A stretch of 64,000 bases of DNA, taken from Madurella fahalii. Taxonomy: Eukaryota; Ascomycota; Sordariomycetes; Sordariales. Under the pieces are notes generated by a model, which was not told the DNA's origin, searched no databases, and worked only from the letters and a program-made list of their open reading frames with translations. Position numbers and translations under genes: made by a program. The stretch is from contig CM056878.1 of the NCBI GenBank assembly GCA_029876055.1, forward strand, positions 4,154,001 through 4,218,000. The letters are read 5' to 3'. Shown piece after piece: positions 20,503 to 34,595 of the stretch (position 1 is its first letter; every line of letters begins with the position of its first letter).

Positions 20503-23500
20503 ATGGACTGGCGTGCCGAGCTCCTCCGTCTTGCGAGGCGGGCCCTTGATATCGTAAGCCTGAGGACTTGGCGTTTGCTACTTATGTACACTTGCCGTGC
20601 GCTTGCAGAGTGAGCTGACCGGCAACCAGGACGAGAGCGACGATGGGAGGATCGGGTCCGCGCGTGACGGCAGCACCGGTGGCACTCTTGTCCATGTCGG
20701 CTCCGGCAACTCGTCCTCGTTGTCGTCGTTGGGCTCCACCTTTATCCCCGTTCTGATCTACTCAGCCATCTGCTTCATCATCTTCTTCACCTTTCGCCGC
20801 AAGTGCCCGCGCGTATACGCCCCGAGAACGATCCCGTCCCTACGGACACCAGAGTGAGTAGACCTCAACGGTGTGACTCCGCCATACTTGAGTCCGTTGT
20901 TTCCGGCTGACCAACACCGTTGTGCAGGCCGCCGAGTCCTGAACTTCCCAGCGGGTGGTTTGATTGGATCAAGCCCTTCTTCGCCATCGATGACAACTAC
21001 ATCCTCAACAACTGCTCACTCGATGGCTTCCTGTTCCTCCGCTTTCTCAGGGTGCTGTCCATTATATGTCTCGCAGGATGCTGCCTCGCATGGCCGGTTC
21101 TGCTTCCCGTCCACGGCACTGGCGCCAGCGGATTGTCAGAACTCGACCTACTGACAATCGGTAATATCAGAGTCACCAATAGATATTATGCCCATGTGGC
21201 CGTAGCTTGGTGTTTTTTCGGTCGGTGTTTCCATGCATCACAATTATGGAGAACTAGTATGTCGGCTAACGTTGCGCAGGCTTCGTGTTGTTCATGGTGT
21301 GCCGAGAGTGCATCTACTACATCAATCTCCGCCAGGCATACCTACTCTCACCAAACTACTCCAAGCGGCTCTCCTCTCGGACCGTCCTGTTCACGTGCAT
21401 CCCAAAGCCCTTTGTGGACGAAGGAAGGCTGCGGAAGCTGTTTGGCGACTCGGTGAAAAATATCTGGATCCCCAAAGACCTCGGTGCCCTGCGTGCTCTT
21501 GTCGAAGATAGGGAAGAGACGGCAGATCGGCTCGAGAAGGCCGAAATCCGACTGATCAGGCTGGCGAATACAGCACGGAAAAAGCACCTTAAAAAGCATG
21601 CAGGGTCCCCGAGCACCGCCATCCCAACTCCACCGGTAGCGGCACCGCCTGTAGAATCCTCGCAGAAGGATACGGAAAAGGGCCAAACTGGCAATGCGGT
21701 CCAATTCGCCGAGCGCCAACTGTCGGCATTGGATAGCCCAACCTTGGATGAGCGGGCGGACCCAGAGTACACGCACCCTTACGGTCTGGATCCGGCGCTG
21801 CCAGATGTCAGAGGCTCCGTCGCTGCCCTCTGGATTCCCGCCGAATCGCGGCCGTATCATCGCCCGCTCAGAAACTTTGGCCGCCGTGTCGATACCATCA
21901 GGTGGACGCGGGCGCGACTGAAGGTTCTCAACCGGGAAATTTGGAAACTCCGGCGGAAGCACCGCGGCGGGGACGGATCCCCGCTCAACGCAGCCTTCAT
22001 CGAATTCGACTCGCAAGCAAGCGCCCAAGCGGCCTTTCAGATTCTAGCTCATCATCAGCCATTGCACATGTCGCCGCGCTACATCGGTCTCCGGCCCGAC
22101 GAAATAATCTGGAGTGCGCTGCGCATCCGCTGGTGGGAGCACATCATGCGCCGCTTCTTCATGATGGGCGTTATTGCCGTCGCCATCATCTTCTGGTCCA
22201 TTCCAGCTGCTCTTGTGGGCTCGATAACCAATGTCGAGTCCCTGAGCGAGCAGATATTCTTTTTGAAATGGATCATGAAGATCCCGGGGGTCATCTTGGG
22301 TGTGATTCAGGGTCTATTGCCCGCTCTCGCCCTCTCGTGGCTAATGGCGGCGGTTCCGTGGATGCTCAGGGGTAAGACTTATAGAACGGCCCACGTCGGA
22401 AATCAATGTGCTGACGCGTTGCTAGGTTGCGCAAGGGTTGCAGGTGTGCCCTCTCATGCGCTGGTGGAGCTGTTTGTGCAGAACGCCTACTTTGCCTTCC
22501 AAGTCGTGCAGGTCTTTCTCGTCACGACTCTCACCTCGGCAACCTCGGCGGCCTTGTCCGGTGTTCTGATGGACCCTTTATCAGCAAAGGACTTGTTATC
22601 CCAGAACCTGCCAAAAGCCTCTAACTTTTACCTCTCGTACATCCTGATCCAGTGCCTAGCTTCCGGGGCGGCGCGGCTCGCCAACTTTGGCGATCTCATT
22701 CGGCACGAAGTCATCGGGAAGGCAACGCCCAATCCTAGGCGGCAGTTCTATCGCTGGCGCAGGCTGACCAAGATTCATTGGGGAAGCGAGTACCCTCGGT
22801 TCACCAACATGGGTGTTATCGGTGAGTTCCTTTGTCCCTCGGAAAAGGGAGTGCTAGTCCTGACCTGATGCCAACAGCCATCAGCTATTCTTGTATCGCC
22901 CCCTTGATCCTAGTCTTTGCCGGACTCGGAATGTTCTTCATCAGCTACGTCTACCGATACTGTTTGATCTACATCTACGACTCCAGCCTAGATACCAAAG
23001 GCCTCTTCTACCCCCGCGCACTAATGCAGCTTATGATGGGCCTCTACATCGCCGAGATTTGCCTGATCGGCCTCTTTGCCCTCAGATCAGCATTTGGGCC
23101 AGTGTGCCTGATGGTCATCTTCTTCATCTTTAGTGCACTAGTGCACGTCTCGCTCAATGAAGCGGTCACGCCCCTGCTCTACAATCTGCCTCGGACACTG
23201 GCATTAGAAAAGGATATTGGGCCAATCGTAGACGATGATGCCCTCGACGAGAGGAGCTCCGTCCCAGAGCCCGAAACCACAGGCGGCCTAGCCGCAGACT
23301 ACTACGATATGGGTGAGGATTCCGCCGATGACGATGCCAGTCCCTCTCCATCCCACGACCTCGATACCGACATACAGCTGCGCGGCATAGAAGGCAGCAG
23401 CAGCCTCAGATATTCCGTAACCGAATGGACCAAGTCAGCTATCAAAAGCAACCTCAAGCAGAGCGCCAGCGAACCATCTGGCCTCACCAAGGTCCTAACA

Positions 23501-23857
23501 CAAATCAAGATCTGGCTCACCCCCGATCCGACACGGGAGCCCAACACAATCATGACGTTTTTGCATCCGGAGGTATACCAGGACTTTAGGGCTCTGCAAC
23601 CCAAAGTGAACCCAGAACCGGGGGACGTGGAGCTGCCGCCGGATTACGCGAAGCGAGCGTACTGGCCGCCGGAGATGTGGGCGCCCGCGCCAAAGCTGTG
23701 GATCCCCAAGGACGATGCCAGGGTCAGTCGGCAGGAGGTAGCGCATACGAAAGGGTCAGTGTTTATTTCGGACCAGGGGTGCTTGTTGAGCGAGAAAGGG
23801 AGGTTGATTTGTGATTTTGAGGCAGCACCATTGCATGAACCAGAGGTACTGTGGTAG
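20503..23857 (+). CDS. CSC1/OSCA/TMEM63-family channel (RSN1-like, DUF221)
   Basis: Predicted exons 20503-20553, 20609-20853, 20928-21220, 21280-22371, 22426-22821 and 22878-23857 give 1018 residues. OSCA/TMEM63 proteins are osmosensitive, mechanically gated cation channels; fungal RSN1/CSC1 homologues are less well studied. N-terminal helices include TFIPVLIYSAICFIIFF and FLRVLSIICLAGCCLAW. A large cytosolic loop (about 21350-22130, PHM7_cyt type, with coiled coil) precedes a core of at least seven helices, for example GVIAVAIIFWSIPAALVGS and YFAFQVVQVFLVTTL. The C-terminal tail is cytosolic and Ser/Asp-rich. All junctions keep frame. The third donor, GTCGGT, is weak. Exon 1 (17 codons from ATG 20503) is inferred from a good GTAAGC donor. 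Intron 4 (22372-22425) is 54 nt and lacks in-frame stops, so retention would add 18 residues. Confidence 0.88.
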
Positions 23858-25823
23858 TAATAATTTAGTATTAATGTAGATGGACACATATGATTCCGTA
23901 TTACCAGGTATTAATGCAGCATTCCACGATAACTGTGGGCATGCCCTAGCCCGATACAAGACCCAGAACCGTTTAGCACCCGGAAGGTACGTGCACCTTT
24001 GAGCAAGAATTCGTAACAAATACGATTTAGGCAGGATGTCAAATAAGGCTGAATTCTACTTCAACGCTTAGAGTTATGACCTTAGGAACAACTACAACGG
24101 GTCGACAAATCCTCTTGCCTCTTGCGATCAAGAAGCACCTGTCATCGTAAGGCCTGGCCCGGTTCCAGAACAACGTCGTGTCTGCTTCCGTCTCCATAGA
24201 TCAAGGATTGAAGAGCAACACTTCGCAGGCGCCGTCTCCAGCATTCGTTGCGGGACTAGACGAGGCGTCCACGGTGGAGATCAACCCTGCCAGAAAGTTA
24301 TCCATTAAGATCGTCTGAAGCCTCCTATGCTAGGCGTAGATCATTTGAGACGCGAGTAAAACAACGGAGAACATACTGAGCTGATATGCTTGTAAAGCCT
24401 TACTATATTGTAAGGTATTATTTTCAAGAGAATATGAGCAGTGATGATTATGTATACTATTCCCGGGCTGGCAACGCACCCTAACGGCCAAAAATCATTG
24501 CATTTGAGGGAAGGCCAGCACCCGTTCATTCTACATGTATCTCATCTCGTCGCGGTCTCTATGGGCAGTCTGTATCCGTCACACTGGCTAGTGCTTGCCT
24601 CTGGAGGCATAACCCTATCACCCTGCACCTCCTCCGCAGACTGGCGAACGAACCAATACCGGAGTAGGCACCACCATAGTACACACAGCTTCAATTTGTA
24701 CTGTACGGTGATAACTCCCAGCGATATCTTACGGCAATTACATCACCTCCGCACGATGTGGTGTGGTGGCACCCGACAGGTCCCCGCCGCCGGTGCTCAT
24801 ACGACAACGTAGTATGAGCTAGTCGAGTTATCAAATACACCTTGATCCACGAGATGAATTGCGCAAGCTTATGTTATATGGGTATTCGGAGAGCCCAATA
24901 TGACAGGACGTCACAGACCGCCTGTCATTTCTGACTTATCATCAACGGCAACTTTTCCCCTGGATCGTCCGAGCTTGCCACGCCATTGTAAAGTGCCTGA
25001 TGTCATCGCATCACAAATGAGTGTGCCATCCAATTATCCACTCATCACTCCGCGAGTACTATTACAACTGCCCAAGGTACTGGTCAATATTTTCATCAAC
25101 CCCCTTTACGCCCCATAGCAGCAAGGCCGGCAGTCATGTGGGAAGGCACCATACCTCCGTCTATCAATCCGTTGATCACAGCCACAATGTTCAAATCACG
25201 CCTCTAAAATCCTCCTCTTATGCGTCATATAGTGATTTTGATCTCGATCCACCAAACCCAACGTTAAACAAGATGGCCCGTTCAGCCCCATCCATGTTGT
25301 CGTACGTCAGATGTCATAGGCGCAGGATCGCCGCCCCAAGATCAGCATCCTGCATCCGTTGGTGCCACAGCAACCCCTAAGCTCCATCCCTACCCAACTA
25401 TCATACCCTATGATTTAATAGAGTTCGATGATTCTAGAATCGACGCACTAGACACCAATTAAATATGATCCTGACGCCAGGAGTAGCACTTTTTGGATAG
25501 ATGCAGCTCATGTTTTTTCCACTACGTGTCAGTGCATCTCTGCGGCTAACGGTCGGCAGCCCACCGGGAGTACATACACGGGTACACGGGACGATATATG
25601 ATTCAATGGCTGCCATGTGACAACGGATACACGGCCGTTTAGCTAGATTGCCACCTGACGATCATGAATGTGCGAGGGGGGTGAGAGTTTGGATCCAGGT
25701 ACCCGTACCATGAACCGGAGCGTCCCAGTGCGAAGACCATGTGAATAACCCTTCGCAGCGTCCGCAGTCGGTAACCTTCGTATCGTGCGTGATTGAGCGA
25801 ATCTAACAACCCAACTCGAGGAG

Positions 25824-26003
25824 ATGGCAGAGACTCACTACTATGACTTGGAGGCTGTTTGCGCTGAGGATAACTTTAAGGTAGGCACCAGGACCGGTCG
25901 AACGAACAAGTACACCGAGAGAGGATGGTATGGTCGTCAGGTAGCCATTTCAAAGAAATTGGACAGCGCTCGAACCAACGCTGCGAAGAGGCTCCCGGCT
26001 TAG
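25824..26003 (+). CDS. Possible small ORF of 59 residues, unknown
   Basis: An ATG-initiated ORF (MAETHYYDLEAVC...) ends in TAG. It stands out in a gene-poor stretch only because its first 20 residues look protein-like. The N-terminal HYYDLEAV is faintly reminiscent of the start of GINS subunit Psf3 (xYYDIDAI), but the rest does not match, so it could be a gene fragment or chance. A GTAGGC splice donor after codon 19 leaves open a short first exon. No function is assigned. Confidence 0.15.
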   Translation: MAETHYYDLEAVCAEDNFKVGTRTGRTNKYTERGWYGRQVAISKKLDSARTNAAKRLPA

Positions 26004-28047
26004 TTTTACTCCATGACTCCCAACAGAATCTAAGTCGTGCTGGCTGCAAAGATGTCAATTTTAATTAGAACACAAAGTACCATATGCAAGCGGCAAGTTT
26101 AAGGAGCTGTATCTCCATGACCAGTAACGTTTCCCTGTGCTCCCTACACCACACCCCCGAAAGTGATCCGGCTCCTTCTTTCGAAGTTGAAGGACACCCC
26201 CTTTGTAGCGTATTAGACTGTGACAAAGTTCTGTGCTTAGTCCCGATCTACGCAACGCAGGCTCGAGCCACCGGGCCTGGGCATAGACAATCAACTTGCT
26301 CGTTAAATAGAAGTTATTGCTACTACAGATGGCGGGGGAGCAGAGGTAGTTACGGTCCATTCTAGAGGATTCGGAGGGTAGCGAAGGGCAAGAGGATACG
26401 AAATCTCAGTTCGGCTAGGTGCCGGCAACTAGCCCCTGTAGTTGCTTCTACTCTATCCGATATGGTGATCTATACTGGTTGTGTAGAGCACTACAAGTGA
26501 GGGCCATGATAAACAAGAAACCCCTCATCGACTCGATCTGTTGCCCTCAACTGCCGGATCTCAAATGTTTACGGCAGGCAATCAGTGAGTTACTACACGG
26601 CGTGGCAAGGGATCCAACGAGGTCCGAGACAAACAGATGGCACAGGAATCGGGGTTTTGCGCCAGAATTGCTTCATGGTGGCGACTTGGTCAAAGTCCTA
26701 AGTGGAGCAAACAGTGTACTGTGAAGCCAGACACTTCACGATCGCCCTGATTTCGTGCTTTCCTTTGTACAGGTACGGTTAGATGAGCTCGCCGAGGTAG
26801 CTTCCTCGCGCGAGAAGCCGCGACGACCTCCGGCCCGAGTGGCATCCTAGTGTCAAGCGCCGAGGGGGAGGGGGTGGCGGGCTTGGGCCGCTCACCATGA
26901 TACGCAAAAATCAGTCGATGTAGGCATCGGTCAACTGTCGTGTTTCCCACCGAAAAAAACCAATACAGGCCGGGCCGAAGGCAGGCTAGGCCCCTCGGCC
27001 ATATTGGCCACCCTCTGCGCCTTCCCCTCGGCGGGGGTTACAAAAAAAGGCGAAGCGCGATCACGACTCTATCCCTATCTCTCTTATTGCGTGGACCCTA
27101 TCTGCATAAGAAGCTAATGTATGGAGATATTGTGATGTCAACTAAACAGGGAATTTTTGTCCGGGAATGTCTCCATGTGTACACCCTCATGCGCCTGCGT
27201 CCGAGAAGAGGATAGGTCCAACTCGGCTGAGGTTGGAGGTGCAACGATACCGTGGGAAGCCACCGATCCCTAAGGCCCCGCCAAGGGGAGGGCATCCATG
27301 CATATATTCATGATGAGACGCGTCCGCTGCAAACAGGTGGCATCAGCTTGCATCGGGGTGGATCCCGGCAATCTGGGGTGGCCAACCTTTGGATGTTGGG
27401 CTTTCGCTAGAGCCTTTGGACCCCGAGCCTGTGGTTATGTACATGTAGTGGCACCAGCACGCGTATGGAATTTGCTGCATCCATCCATGGTTCTTTACAG
27501 ATCCACTTTAACGAATGTAGATGGTGGTTGACATAAGAGACTGCCCAATATCGGCAGCTATCAACGGCTCTCTTTCCGGCTCATCGGTTTGGGTGGCCAA
27601 AGCCCGGGTGTGCCGCCGGGGGCTGGAACGCGCGATACCCGGCGCTAAGAGGAGGGATCCCTTGCAAGCCGGTGAAGGTGTGTGGATGTTCCCCATACAG
27701 GAGGAGGCTACCTCATCGCTACGACAGATGGCTGAACCAAGAGATAAACCCAACAGAGCTGTGCAATATGATTGGAGGAGGAATTGGACGCCAGGTGGAG
27801 GAAGGGGGTAAGTTGGTAGCGGTAAGAGGGTGTGTTTACACACAGGGGGGGGTTGCCTATACGGCAGCACATAGATCTGTCAATATAGGGGGTGCGTGTG
27901 TGTAGCATTCTAGGTTCGTGATTTCCAGATTGCCCGTCTCGTGGGGCCGGACCCGGGACGATCCCTCTGACTGTTCGACCCTGAAGACCCTGAGTGCCCT
28001 AGTGCCCGTAATCGGCAGACTGCTTCGTTCGAGTTGCTCAACAGGTA

Positions 28048-28083
28048 TCGAGAATTTCGAGAACCTCGAGAATCTCGAGAAGA
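28048..28083. repeat. 9-nt minisatellite, four copies (TCGAGAANN)
   Basis: Four consecutive 9-base units TCGAGAATT, TCGAGAACC, TCGAGAATC and TCGAGAAGA. The first seven bases are invariant and contain TCGA; only the last two vary. It lies in the gene-poor region. Confidence 0.8.
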
Positions 28084-31000
28084 CAGGCGGCCATCACAGC
28101 ACAAGGATGCGCAGCTCCGACCCCTATGTTGAACGTTGAGAAGAACAGCATATCCGGCGTACTTCACCGGCTGCGGAGGGCAATGTACGGCATACCGCCT
28201 ATCATACCTTGGCGGCCATCGGTGAACCACTCAACGCAGACGGCAGCTCTCGAGCCGCAGATGGGCAGCTCGAGTGCTACGGATGCGGGACAGGACCGTG
28301 AACACAGTGACAATATCGTTCCGTCTGCACCGCTCGGGAATCTCGATTGGCCCGGCCTTCAGCAACATGGCGCCACGCACTTTGTTGCAAAGGTAAGGCG
28401 ATGCAAGTCTGCTGCATGCACATCTGCACGTCGCCAAGCGCTACTGCAAGTCCAAGGCCGTTGCGCCCTGTAGTGTGGTTGCCTTGCATCGCTCGTCTCA
28501 TGTAGGTCTCGCCTTTCGGCTGGCGACCTAACGCTCTTCTTGCTGGTTCCCCATGCACACCCGTCTGCCGTCTCGTTCGAGTAATGTTATCGGACCCGGT
28601 GCAGAAGGATGCCATTCCTACCTTGGAAGCTTCTCATGTGAAATTAAAGCACCTTGATTGCCACCCCTCCATTGCGAGATTGCATACTGCGTAACGGCGA
28701 GTTCGAGATAGAGCACAATAAAACGGGACAGCTGGTTTTGTTCCTGAGAGGCCAAACGCCTTGGTCCAGGCCTGGTTGAGTGTTACGGGGGTCGTAATCG
28801 GACACTTCCATGGATGTCGTCCAACCACCGCCATGTGCTTCCCGTCGGGCCTGATTGGTGACAATTACTGGGAAGAGCCATTGGCGAATCGCCAGCGGCC
28901 GTCTGACATCGGCTCGATCCCGGCCAGGCCTATAATTCCCCCGTTGTCTTATTGCTGGCAGCCTGCCTGGGAAAACATCTTCCAGCAACGAGGCCCTTCA
29001 TCTGTGAATGTGCAGGTGGAGGCCACCGATATTACCCCACCGAGATGCATATCGGATCATGTCAAATATCATGCCATGTACAAGCAAAAAAACGTCAAAG
29101 GATGGATGACCAATGCTGAGAGGCCCTGGCCAATTCTGGGCATGCGGGTGATTTGCCCCGACCCGGCCAGCCCTTTAGTGTGCAGGGCCGAGAGAGATCC
29201 GGTTCTTCGGCACAGCCTTGGGCTGCCGGTGCAGCGCGTCCTACAGTGGACGGCGCCGTGCATCGGCGGGGGTCGACATCCTGCGGATCCAGATTGCGAC
29301 TCTATCACTGTGCCGGCTGCGTCTTGGCCGGGATCCGGCGGCTCTCCCAAGGTTCTAGACAGATGGATTATGATGGCCGTCGCATACCGATCTCGTATTT
29401 GATCAAAATTTTTGTCGCCACCACCAAGCGGGCTAGTGTACAGCCCCTTACCGGAAACGCCCACCGGCACGCACGCCCTAAAATAATCTCGACGCGCCAA
29501 TTCCTCTCGGCGGTGGTGGCGTTCGAGTCCAAGGCACGGTAACTGTGGCTAATCCATTTTTTCTTTGACTCATCGCACGCGTAAATATTTAGCTTCGTCG
29601 CCGCATTCGCAGTCTGGTCGGTGTGACGACGCGCAGTAGGGGAGCTGTGCCCCAACAAATCAAGAAACCCATTGTCAAGAAAACGAAGGGCAGGGGGCGA
29701 TGCACCGTGGCACCTTGGCGTCCCAACCTTGCACCGGAAACTCATGGCCTTTAACTACCGCGCTACCCAGCTAAAAGTAGGCCCGCCCCCCACCGAGGGG
29801 TGAGGTGGGAGGGGTTGAGGCGCCAGGATCGAGCAGCCCCTCTTGGGCTGGATGCCGTGGTAAGCTCCGCGGACTTCATTCGCAGATTGATGAAGCAAAA
29901 AGATGACAAATCCTGCAGGTGCTAGTGCAATGCAGCCTATAGAAATGTAGCGTTTCATCAGATGAATTGTTTTCGCAACGAGGACGGTGGCAGATGTGTG
30001 CATTAAAGGTGAGGGGTCGCTGCTGGTGGAGCGGATGTCTCACTGCTTCTTGCGCAAAAAAACCCAGCTGCAGTGCAGAAAGGGACTCCTCTCCACAGCG
30101 TCCGGCCGCATCGCCCGATGCAAGAATTGGCCCCGCCGGCGGCGGTGTTCGGATGCCACAAGTCCATTGAGGATCATCCTCGGCAAACAAAACAAGACGA
30201 ATGCACCTCGCCAGCAAGCGGTGCAACGTGCCTCAGCAGCAGCCGTTTTGCGGGGTATCGTTTCCGCCTTGATAACGACACCACCTTCCGCGACCCCGCA
30301 AGCTTCACCGGTATCAGCTGCAGTCACAGCAGTAATACTGGCAGCACGTCTACCTTAATCGTCCAAGAAGAAGGTGCAGTCGATGGGTTGGTTAGGATCC
30401 GCCTCAAACATCGCCCGGTGATTGAGCGACTTGCTCGCTCCTTGGGTCTCAGACGTGACGAAACCCGCTCTCTAGAGGGTGTACAAATGGTTGGCCAGGT
30501 GAGGCAATAGGCATTAGTTGTCTCTGTGATTGCTAGAGGCCCTTGGTGTGCTGTGGGGTCTGAGGACCCGTTTGACCTGTGCGTTGAACGTCTTCGGAGG
30601 ACACGAAGGGCTGGCCAGGCGGCGGCGCTCCTTGTTCGGCAAGTCGAGACGCTTAGAGAAGGGATGCCACTCGGTACAGATTGTAAGGCTCGGTGAGCCG
30701 ATAGGCCCAGACACCCCGCCCGTTTGACGACGATCGAAGCGGCGGGCTGTCGCAGGACTGTAACCTGTCCCGGGCGCCGTAGATAGGTCAAGGCCGTTCG
30801 TGTCACTCTCGGGCCGAACCTGTTGTGAACAACGGTAATCTAGGCCACCTGGCTCCCCAGTGTTGGGCGTACGGGAACACATGTGCGGTGTATCTTACGT
30901 TACGGGGGCTGGAACTCAACCGTCTCTGGATAGCACAAAATGCATGAAGACGGCCGTGGCCTACCTACATGGATAGCAAGGTGAGCTCACATTGGGTGAA

Positions 31001-34000
31001 GTTACGGGTAGTTTACCTTGACTTCACCGCCATATCGATCCGAGTCACACATCGAGCCAACCCCATCTCAACTCAACGATGTCTGTCTGCAATTGGCCAA
31101 GTTTGCTGGCGGCACAGAGTGATGTAACTACTCAACCTCACCAGCCTCAGCTGCAGCAGGTTGTATAGTATACGACGACGGTGCGTCGGTCAACAACAAA
31201 CGTGGGGTTTGGCTACAACTCGATTCGCCAACTGCATACTCACCGTCCCTCCAATCGACAACGCTGAAAGCGAGATCGGGGGTCAGGTCACCTGTCTTTG
31301 GACAGCTGCGAGCAAATGGCGCGGCCTGCTGCGAGCTCTCCTTCCCAGCCAGTGAGTGCGTCGCTCGGTCCGGGCCTTGTTTTGGAGGAGCAATTGATCT
31401 TTAACAGACACAGCCTATACTGATAAGAATGCCGACCTACGTGGAGACCAACCGAGAACCTTTTTGACTTTGCAGTTGCTAATAGCAAATAAACTTCAGA
31501 AAACGCGACAATCAGGGAGCGGCAGATCAACCAAACGTGAAGCTCAGTTCTCTCCACAGCCAAGCCATTCTTTTTTCGCGCGGAGAAGAGGAGCTGTGGA
31601 CGCTTTGTAGTCCGTGCATCACTCCAACGCCGTGGCATTGTCACCATCTTCGAACCCACATCGCAACACTGCCTTTGCCCCGGTTTACCGGTAGGTAGAG
31701 ATTCTCTAGTACTTGCCAGCCACTATTGGATTAGTGCGCGGCTTCCCTAACAAATGTGAGAGTACTTAATCAAGCATCTTTACCCTCCGGATACGCTATC
31801 ACTCCATCTTGTTCGCGTTGGGTTGTGGGCACAATGCCAGAGGGGGCAAACAAGACTAGGGAAAAACGTCCCAAAGTCCTTTGGGCGGTGGTCATAGTAA
31901 GCGGGCATTTATACTGGCCGTGGTTTCTGGGAGTGCAACCTCCAGGCAAACTAGGCAAGAGGGTTCCAATGTGCCTGGTCCAAACGGCCAACACGGTCTT
32001 CCATTACCCAGCGATAAACTTCACGCCAAAACGCACAAACAGTAATCACTACGTCATAGAGCATGCGGCAGAAAATTGGCATTGGCGTGGATTGACTAGG
32101 CTAGTCCCGATCCGGTATGCTGGTGTTGGTCTAGAGCACCCCGGAGGGCCTTTTTTCTTTTTTTCTTTTGCTTGGCGGAGGAACCGGACGCTTGGACTCT
32201 GTTCCGGAATACCCTCGGTGCGAGAACCAAGGCACTTCCACTACTGTGCAAGTCTCGCGAGAATCATGCTGCGTACAGTGGCAGTACGGACCGAAACGGT
32301 AGTCACAGGGACGTCACGAGTCCAAGTCAAACCCTGCCCTCCGCCGAACCCGAATGAGGGCCACGGGACGCAGTGATGGGCAGAAAATTTACCAGAGAAG
32401 CCGAGCCTGGTCCAGTCCTGTTCTCGGTCGGCTGCAGGCAGATCTGACGGTGGCCGGCTATGCGGCTGTGCTTGAGCCAAGTTTCTTCACCAAGGACAGG
32501 AGCGTTCACGGCCGCGATAACCTTTGCAGAGGCTATCCGAATCCCTAGCAGTGTGGAGAGGCGGCTGTGGCGGGGTAAATTTCGTCTTTGTGGGATAGAG
32601 CCGCAGAAGGCCCGCTCGTCGCTGTAGGAACAAGCAGACCAGAAGTTTAAAGTGTATCTCTACCGATATCTTTTGCATTCATTGTTTTGTCGTTCAGAAC
32701 TTGGAAGGCACCATGCTGCGCCTGGTATGCCCCGCCCCGGTCAACGGGGAGCCGGAGCAAGGAGCGGCTGATTTTGATGCGCGAGAACCGCAACCTTGCC
32801 CTCGGTGGGTAGCATTCAGCCCGGACTTGGCGGAGACACGACCATGGCCCACACCAACCACCGACGGCCCCCGCCACTACAACAAGCCATAGCGCCTGTT
32901 CTTGATGAGAAGAGAGGGGCAATGCATTGCATCTGCTTGCTTTCGAGCAGACAAGGTGCCGCTTGAGGGTGGGGAAGGAGGGGCCGTCGTTTCACCATCC
33001 AGCATCCCGATCGGTATCGCGAGAATCCCACCACGTCCGTTCGAAAATCCCATTCCCACCCATTCCACCCCTTCCAACCATCCACCTCGCTCAACCTCCC
33101 CAATACTGGGGAATCGAGGCACACAAATGTCGATCGAGAGACCCTCCATGCTTTTTGGCCGAACCCTGATCTTCAACAGTAAAACAGTCGCGTGCTGTAT
33201 CGCTATTGTCGGCAGTGAAACACAAGATTCCGAGCTCCCCGTTTTTTTTGTTTTGTTTTTTTCCTTTGGGTGTACGACGCGGTGATGGCGGAGACTGTGA
33301 ACCCATCGTCAGCGTTCGTCCAGTGCGGGCGTAAGCTATCTTGGCTGCGGACGAGGCGCTCCGGCCAGGGGAAGCAAGCTGTGTGCCATGTTCTTCCGAT
33401 ACGACCTCTCCCATGCATTGTCATGCATGCCCGCTGTGGTCAATCATGTGCGGTTCACAATTGCGGCTCGCTTTTGTTGGAACTCTTGGCATCGACATCT
33501 TCCGATGAGGCAGCTTCCGACAAATGAGCTCGAAGAGATCGCAGACCCCGTTTATATGGCAAGTGCCTCCGATGATGGACGGTGCCAGTTGTGCCGGGGA
33601 CATGTCGGTGGGAAAATGATCATGAAATATACCAAGTCTCGAGCATTAGATCAGGCGGACGGCCAGCTTTGACGCCTGCCAGGAACCGCGCGTTATTGTT
33701 GGTTGCCGCGATGATGCGAAATTCGCAGCTGCCCACCGCCCTGCTTACCAAATTTTTACTTGAAAGAATGTAGCGCTGGTAAGATAGCTGCAAATTATCC
33801 CCCGTGGACAGCGGGCTTCTTCCCAAATTGGGGCCGAGACAAGTACCTTAGCACTGTGCGACCTCCAATCGCTCAACACTGGTCCGGTCAGTCCCGCGTT
33901 GCGGGAAACCGTTGACAAGCACGCGATTCCCCACGTGTGGATGAAGCCTGTCATTGGCCAATTGGAATGATAAGGGAGAGATTGTGCAAGCGCGGATCTC

Positions 34001-34572
34001 TGCAACCAGTGGCAGCTAATCTCTGCATTTGTGCGCTGCAGTGGCCTGATGCCCCTCGCCCTGATAAGGCAACACCTCGACGAGCCTGCCCAGCCAATGG
34101 TCGTGACTGGTTGTGCTATCGGGAGATTCGCATCCTACAATAGATGTCAAGGCAGAGAGAGTTGCGGCGGGGACGCTTACATGAACAAGCATCTCCACCC
34201 CAGGGGCGGGGATCGTCGGCGGCTCGGCGTGGGGTCCGTTATTCGTCTCGGCATCAAAGAGAAGTACGATTTCAACCTGCATTTTGTCCTGGGTAAGGTA
34301 CCTCTACTGCTCGTAGCAGCCAAAGGAAAACCTCCTTGTATTGCATAGTCGGACACTGGCCGACCCTGCGCGGGGACTGCTCACCTGATCCTCGAGCCGT
34401 GTCGTCAATTTCCTTGACACACGAGGCGAGGAGCCGATGCAACTTCATGGCCTGGACACACCAGACAGGCGCCTGTTCGGCAACATCCGTGGGCGGGAAT
34501 AAGGCGTGTAGTTGCCTGGAAATACAATTTCCGACAGTTCCACGGCACTGCTGATGTTTGTGTGCGGTCCTA

Positions 34573-34595
34573 AGGTCAAACCCAGGTCAAACCCA
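34573..34595. repeat. 11-nt direct repeat, two copies
   Basis: Two adjacent copies of AGGTCAAACCC separated by one base, followed by AGGGTTT, the complement of AAACCCT. It is small and probably incidental. Confidence 0.5.

Noticed and set aside
28761..29402. 213-codon plus-strand ORF in the gene desert
   Set aside because: No domain, motif or signal; composition looks random and competing frames are open over much of it.
31756..32376. 206-codon plus-strand ORF in the gene desert
   Set aside because: No recognisable family; includes a T-rich tract translated as poly-Phe; probably chance.
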